Assembly: GCA_009760855.2 (NCBI GenBank)
Contig: WPIO01000136.1
Location: forward strand, 265,001 to 329,000
Origin: Cristatella mucedo
Taxonomy: Eukaryota; Bryozoa; Phylactolaemata; Cristatellidae
DNA: 64,000 bases
Reading direction: 5' to 3'
The notes under the pieces were generated by a model. That model searched no databases and was not told where the DNA came from. It saw only the letters and a list, made by a program, of their open reading frames with translations. Below, one piece after another: positions 40,401-46,301 of the stretch. Positions within the stretch are counted from its first letter, which is position 1. Each line of letters starts with the position of its first letter. Both the position numbers and the translations under genes were made by a program.

Positions 40401-42758
40401 TGAAGTCAGCTGGATACAGAATGCGTACGAAAAGCTGCTTATGCTGTCAGTGCACTATACAAAATTCTCCTTCGTAACATCTACATAGTCTTTGTGGAGT
40501 TACAGACGGACGGACATTACAATACATTACAAGAGCACATCTTAGAACCATCGCCTCTCTAACAGGATGGCGACTGAGGGGCCAAAGGTTGAACAAGCAA
40601 ACGTACGAGCACAGAAAAAGTTGAGAATTAACACGTCTCTGCACACCGAAATACAATTGAGAATGTACAAAGAGTAGCATGTATTTCGTATTGCCGGCTC
40701 ACATGACACAGCTGGTAAAAAAAAAGGCCAGCCCAACCCGTTATAAGTTTCTATCCACGAGCCAAAATGGCCACTCTCCAAATCCGACTCCTTGGAGCCA
40801 CTCAGCACTTCCCATGTAATAGACGACGGTGAGAAAGCAAAACGACAAACTAAATTTGAGATATTGAGAAATCTGAAAAACTTTTGCAAATGTCGACAGG
40901 TGACACCGCAAAGTAAGAGGGCCAAATGGACACGAGAATACATTAGCGGATGCACAGAGTCGGGGCATGAATGTCAAACACCTCAGGCATCGAAGGCCAG
41001 ATGCTGCAAATTACCTTGTCCATGCGCAGCTCTGCCTTGGTATTTGCTTCGACATTCTTAAGCCGCTTCTGCTTTAGCTCAGAGCGACCTCCACCTGCGC
41101 CGGATGCCACCTGCATTCACGAAGCGCCACTGGTGAATTTGAGCATCCGACGAATGTGCAGTGCAGCACTGCAGCCACACTGCTGCCATTAGCTAGTGCT
41201 TAGCTTGCAAAGATCTACTGATCAAAGGGGTGATGGAGGAGCCAGCATGATTACAATTGCATTGATGGATAAATACTTTTGGCCCAACAGAATTGGAGAG
41301 TCGCAAAGATGCCAGCATTTTAAGCCTTGGGCGCAGCAAATTCGACTACTCGCGAATAAAGCACGCCCTGAAACCGAGATGCCCGTGAGCCAAGCCAAGC
41401 CAAGCAAGGCAAATGCTGCGGCAAATGCCCAGCGGCATTTGCTTCTTCCTTCATTTTATGCCAGATCCCCATCTTACCCGAGGTGATGCCGTGACCGATG
41501 CCAATCGCTGACGGATACCTCAACAAGCTGGCGCAAAAGGAACACAAACCTAGCCCCGAATTGCAAACATCGTCAAATTACATAACCTCTTGTTTCACGG
41601 AAAAACCCCTAACAGAGAGTTCTTTTCCATAGGTAGCTCCGTATTCCTGCTATATAATGACTCTCTAAATGCATTGGAATTTCAACCAGCAGATTGCGTA
41701 CGATTAGAGAATGCCCCTCCTGCATAGCAAATCAGAGCAACGTGTGGCAGGGCCGAAGTGACTGCTCCCTCCTCCAGTCACGTCGGGGCTAGACACCCGA
41801 TCGGGTAAAAATTACAGGAAAAAATTAGTGTTTAATAATAATATAATAATAATGCACTTGATAAAGCACCCTCGGAGAACTCAATCTGTCTCTAGGCGCT
41901 TTACATTTGCTGCAAAGGGAAATGCAATTGAATGGTGAGTAATATCATGCTTGATAAACAAACAAAATGAATAACATGATTAGGGGTGACAAGCACAGGG
42001 TCAGCACGCTAATGTGGTTGGTGGACTGGACAGGAACTCGGCAGTTGCCCGTTGAGTTGTATTAATACATAATTTCTTCGCTGGTAACGGTCGTGGGGCA
42101 CCGGCGCATAGATATAGGAGGCAGTCCAGCTTATTGCAAGAGGAGAGCAAATGTGGCCGTCGCCCCCCCCCCCCCTTGACTCTGCCAGTCCCTAGCTATC
42201 TGCCCTAGGGAAAAGCGCCGCCACTACGATGCCTCCTGAAACAAAGCACGGAACACGAGTCAATGTAATAGCTTAGGTGCCAACACTTGGACGAAATAGG
42301 CGCTGCACCGACTAAGTGTTCAGACAAAAAATTAATAACTATATTAATTAACTATAATAATAAAACATTATATTGCATCCTACGAGAAATAAATCTTTTT
42401 TTCGACACTAAACATATGCTGGAAAGGTAGCATGTCAACTTGTTACAGATAACATTCACAAATGCACGTAGACCACATAACTCACAAGGATAGAGCAAAT
42501 GCCCGGTGAAACACGTGGGTTCAAGGTTCTTTTGAACGTCAACTCGGGGCCGTGACATCAGACAGGAGTGAGCTCCAGTCGTTGGGTGCATAAGAACCGA
42601 AAGGACGGTAGCAAAAAGATTTAAGATTGTGTAGCGGCAGAGCTAAACTTGAATGACTTGAGCAAGATGAGCTGTTAGTAAGCCGTGCAGCCAGAGGAAG
42701 TTTTTCCGACAGGCAGGCCCTAGTAAAACAACAAGAAAATAAATATATAATATCACAA

Positions 42759-42813
<55 letters not shown>

Positions 42814-45800
42814 AATCAAATGACAATGGGAGGTGAAGGTGAGGAGAAACCTTGAAGTCAATTTATTGCTGATGAGGAGTCAGTGCAGGTTGGTGAGAAG
42901 TTATCTAATCTAGCAGATATAATAACAATAATAATAATAAGATCGTTTTACTCAATGCCCTGTGAGAACTAGATCTCCATCTAGGTACTTGACAACTTGC
43001 TATAATATAATCAATAATCAAGGGTTAGTGACATGTACGGTATCATTGTTAGTCAAGCAGCTGCATGGAAGTACAATAATAATACATTTGCTATAGAGTC
43101 CTCTGAATCTCCCTAGACACATGCAAAGGCAGACACGACAACACTCATAGCCACCGGTCGGTAGGACCTCTGACCAGCCACACGGACTACATCCCACTCA
43201 GGTAAGCAGGCAAATATGGCGCTCATGACTCACGACAGAAAGGCGTCACTGAAGAGTTTTGCACCAGCTGCAGGAGTCTTATTGCACAAGCACATTGCAG
43301 GTCTAGTGCTTAGAGGGTTCTAGCTCACCGCCATACGGTGCCACCTGCCTACTTTTATTATTCGTAAGTAATCGTTGCTGCCTGCTGGTCAATCATGGCA
43401 GGTCTTTGACTTCCACTGCTTCCCATGCTCTGATGCTCTGAAGCCACTTAACGCCTGACACTGTGCCGGCACATCGGGGCATGTCGGATCTTACGAGCAG
43501 CTAGAGTTCAGGCGTATACGAGTGGGGGCTTTGACCCAAAGATCGCTGCATGGCTCTTGGTACACCTAATAACCCTTCAACTCCATTGGGTACCCAGAAG
43601 TAGCAGCCCTAGCAGCAGTGCCAGTAGTGGCTGCACCAGCGTCAGAAAGCACTAGGAAGCCGTCATGCAATCTATAGAGCCAAATAGAAATCATTCAGTT
43701 ATAATTTCCCTGCGCAAAATGCAAAACGGCTAGGCTTGAACCAGAAAGCTTTATGGAGCTAGCTAGAATCCGACAAATCGGCTTAAGTTTTGAGGGTGAC
43801 ATGGTGCACTTCTTTTGTTTTCAGTATTCATGCTCTTGCAGTTAACAATCTAGTCGACAAGTACAATCTAGGCTTTCGTTGCAGAAGACACACAGCTGTA
43901 CCTCTTCTTTCAGTCCTCTCTAGTATCCCAAACTCCACACCTCCCTCACAGCTTGTATGCTGACATTTGCAAGTAGATAGCAACATACTTTCTCCGATTG
44001 AATGGCGATACAGCCAACTTAACAATTATGGGAAAACCTAGAGTCCGCTGGAAGCTGGAGTGCCTAACCCCAGTTGGCCGACGTATGGGCTCCGTTTAAG
44101 ACCTAACGAAAAGGCTTTGTCCACTAGCAGTACGGGAAGGGCTTCATCCATTACGGAAGTGCTTCATCCATTTCAGGCGTACCGAAATAAGGCCATGCGG
44201 TCTTCTACATATACTTCGTTCTTCTACTGGGGCATCTGCATAGCATCTGGTCGTTCGGTTCCAAAATGATCTTTCACTAGATGGCAACCTCAGCTTTCAA
44301 GTCAAGTTGGCTTATTTTTAGCCACAATGCTTTTTGAAAATCTTTGCTTGCTTGGATAAGGATACCAGAGCCAAGTTTATCCAAGTAATCGTGACATACA
44401 ATCTATAGATTTGTGTAGCTCACTACTGTTGCACTATAGGCTTAGAAGTGAGCGAGTGATACCCAGTGTATCAGGTGCTGTGCACAAGTGTCTCAGTGAG
44501 GCCATGGAATCGACCACTACACGTTAACGACGGGGACATGTTATAATAGTGTAGAGGCGCACTAGTTCGCTGCCACTTTCTGCTACCGTCGGCACATCTA
44601 GTTCTATCGGTGCAGCATTGCTTCGAGGCACCAACTCTACCAGCATTTGACATGCATCTAAAAGGACTGGCATCTGTCACATGCCTGCTGTATTTGTGAC
44701 CGAAGGACTTAAATTCAGAAGACTTCACACCGTGTTAGTAACCTGTGGTCAGAAGTAGAATTCTGCCCATTTGTCTCTGAACCCAGTAAACTTTTTTTCC
44801 TGCTCCCATGAGCTTCACGAGCCTGCACATGATTCAGTGCATGTTACTAACCAGTAATTATTAATCGGTAGCATTGAGTGTCTTCGTGCTTACTTTTGCA
44901 TGTGCTTATCTAAGCATGATACCGTGCTTGTTATTAACCCTTGATTACTGCTTCCCTTGCAGCGACTTGTAAAGCACGACACATAGCAGGATAGAGAGAT
45001 CTGACTCTCTTAGGATACTATGCAAACATTATTATTTTCTTCTTATAAATCAGCTTGCAGTCGATGCACAATTCGGCATCTAGGCCCATAGATCGTATCG
45101 ATACCAAGGTGCTAACCTTTCAGTTCTTTCCATTCTCTTGCTCCTGCTTACTAATCTGATACACACTCCTCAGGCTTGTCAGTCTACCAACCTCTTCTTA
45201 CTGTGGTTGCTCAGCCTTGCCCCAAACCAACCTAAATTCCCTTGAAGATCATGCCTCCAGCTCCTGTGCTCACAAAGCCTAAAACTCACTAGAACTCACT
45301 ACCGCATCATGACATCTGCTAACTCGGTGGTATTTAAAGGTAAACTAAAACCCCTTGCTCCTTCCTGGCAGTCATCACTGCATTTGCTGAGTTGACATTT
45401 AAAAGGAAATTACACACCCGTTCGTTCCTCACAGCATTTGCTCTGCCTGGGTTAAACGTTCTCGGTGAGCTCATGGCCACCAAATAGTGGATGGCATCAC
45501 TTATACAATCAGTTGACATGTTTCCTTTCCAACATATGTAAAGTACCAAGAAACAGATTTAGTTCTCCCAGGGTGCTATACAAAGGTAGTAGTATTATCA
45601 CAGATGCTAAGGTGCTCACTTTTAACGACCGAGGTCAAGGTTGATGCAAGCATTTGATGACCAGGTTCGGGGGGGGGAAGGGGGGTCGACTCTGCGGCAT
45701 ATGTGAAGCACCTGAATATAGATTTGGTTCTCTTAGAGTGCTATACAGATTAATTATATTCTTGCATATCCATTATAATTATAATTAACCATAGCAAAAC

Positions 45801-46153
45801 AACTATTGCATCTGCACGACTTGCTCTATCCACATTTGGACATGCATAGTACATAAGTGACGATGAACCAAAGCAAAATCCCCTTGGCTTTTAATACTGT
45901 CATTTGTCCCACCTGGTTTTTACCTTTGTTCTACGGTGGGGATTCCACACAGCAGAGATGCTTATTTAAGAAAACACATCACTAGCTCTAGTGCATAGCA
46001 AATAAAGGCCTAAAATTACTAACAAGCATGCACACAACAGACATACACCCAACTCATAATGTCTCTCTTTTTTCCTTCACTCTTCTCTCTCTCTCTCTCC
46101 TCTCTCTCTCTCCTCTGTGTTTCTGTCTGTCTCTTTGTCTCTCTGTCTGTCTG

Positions 46154-46225
<72 letters not shown>

Positions 46226-46253
46226 ACTCTCTCTCTCTCACTCTCTCTCTCTC

Positions 46254-46301
<48 letters not shown>
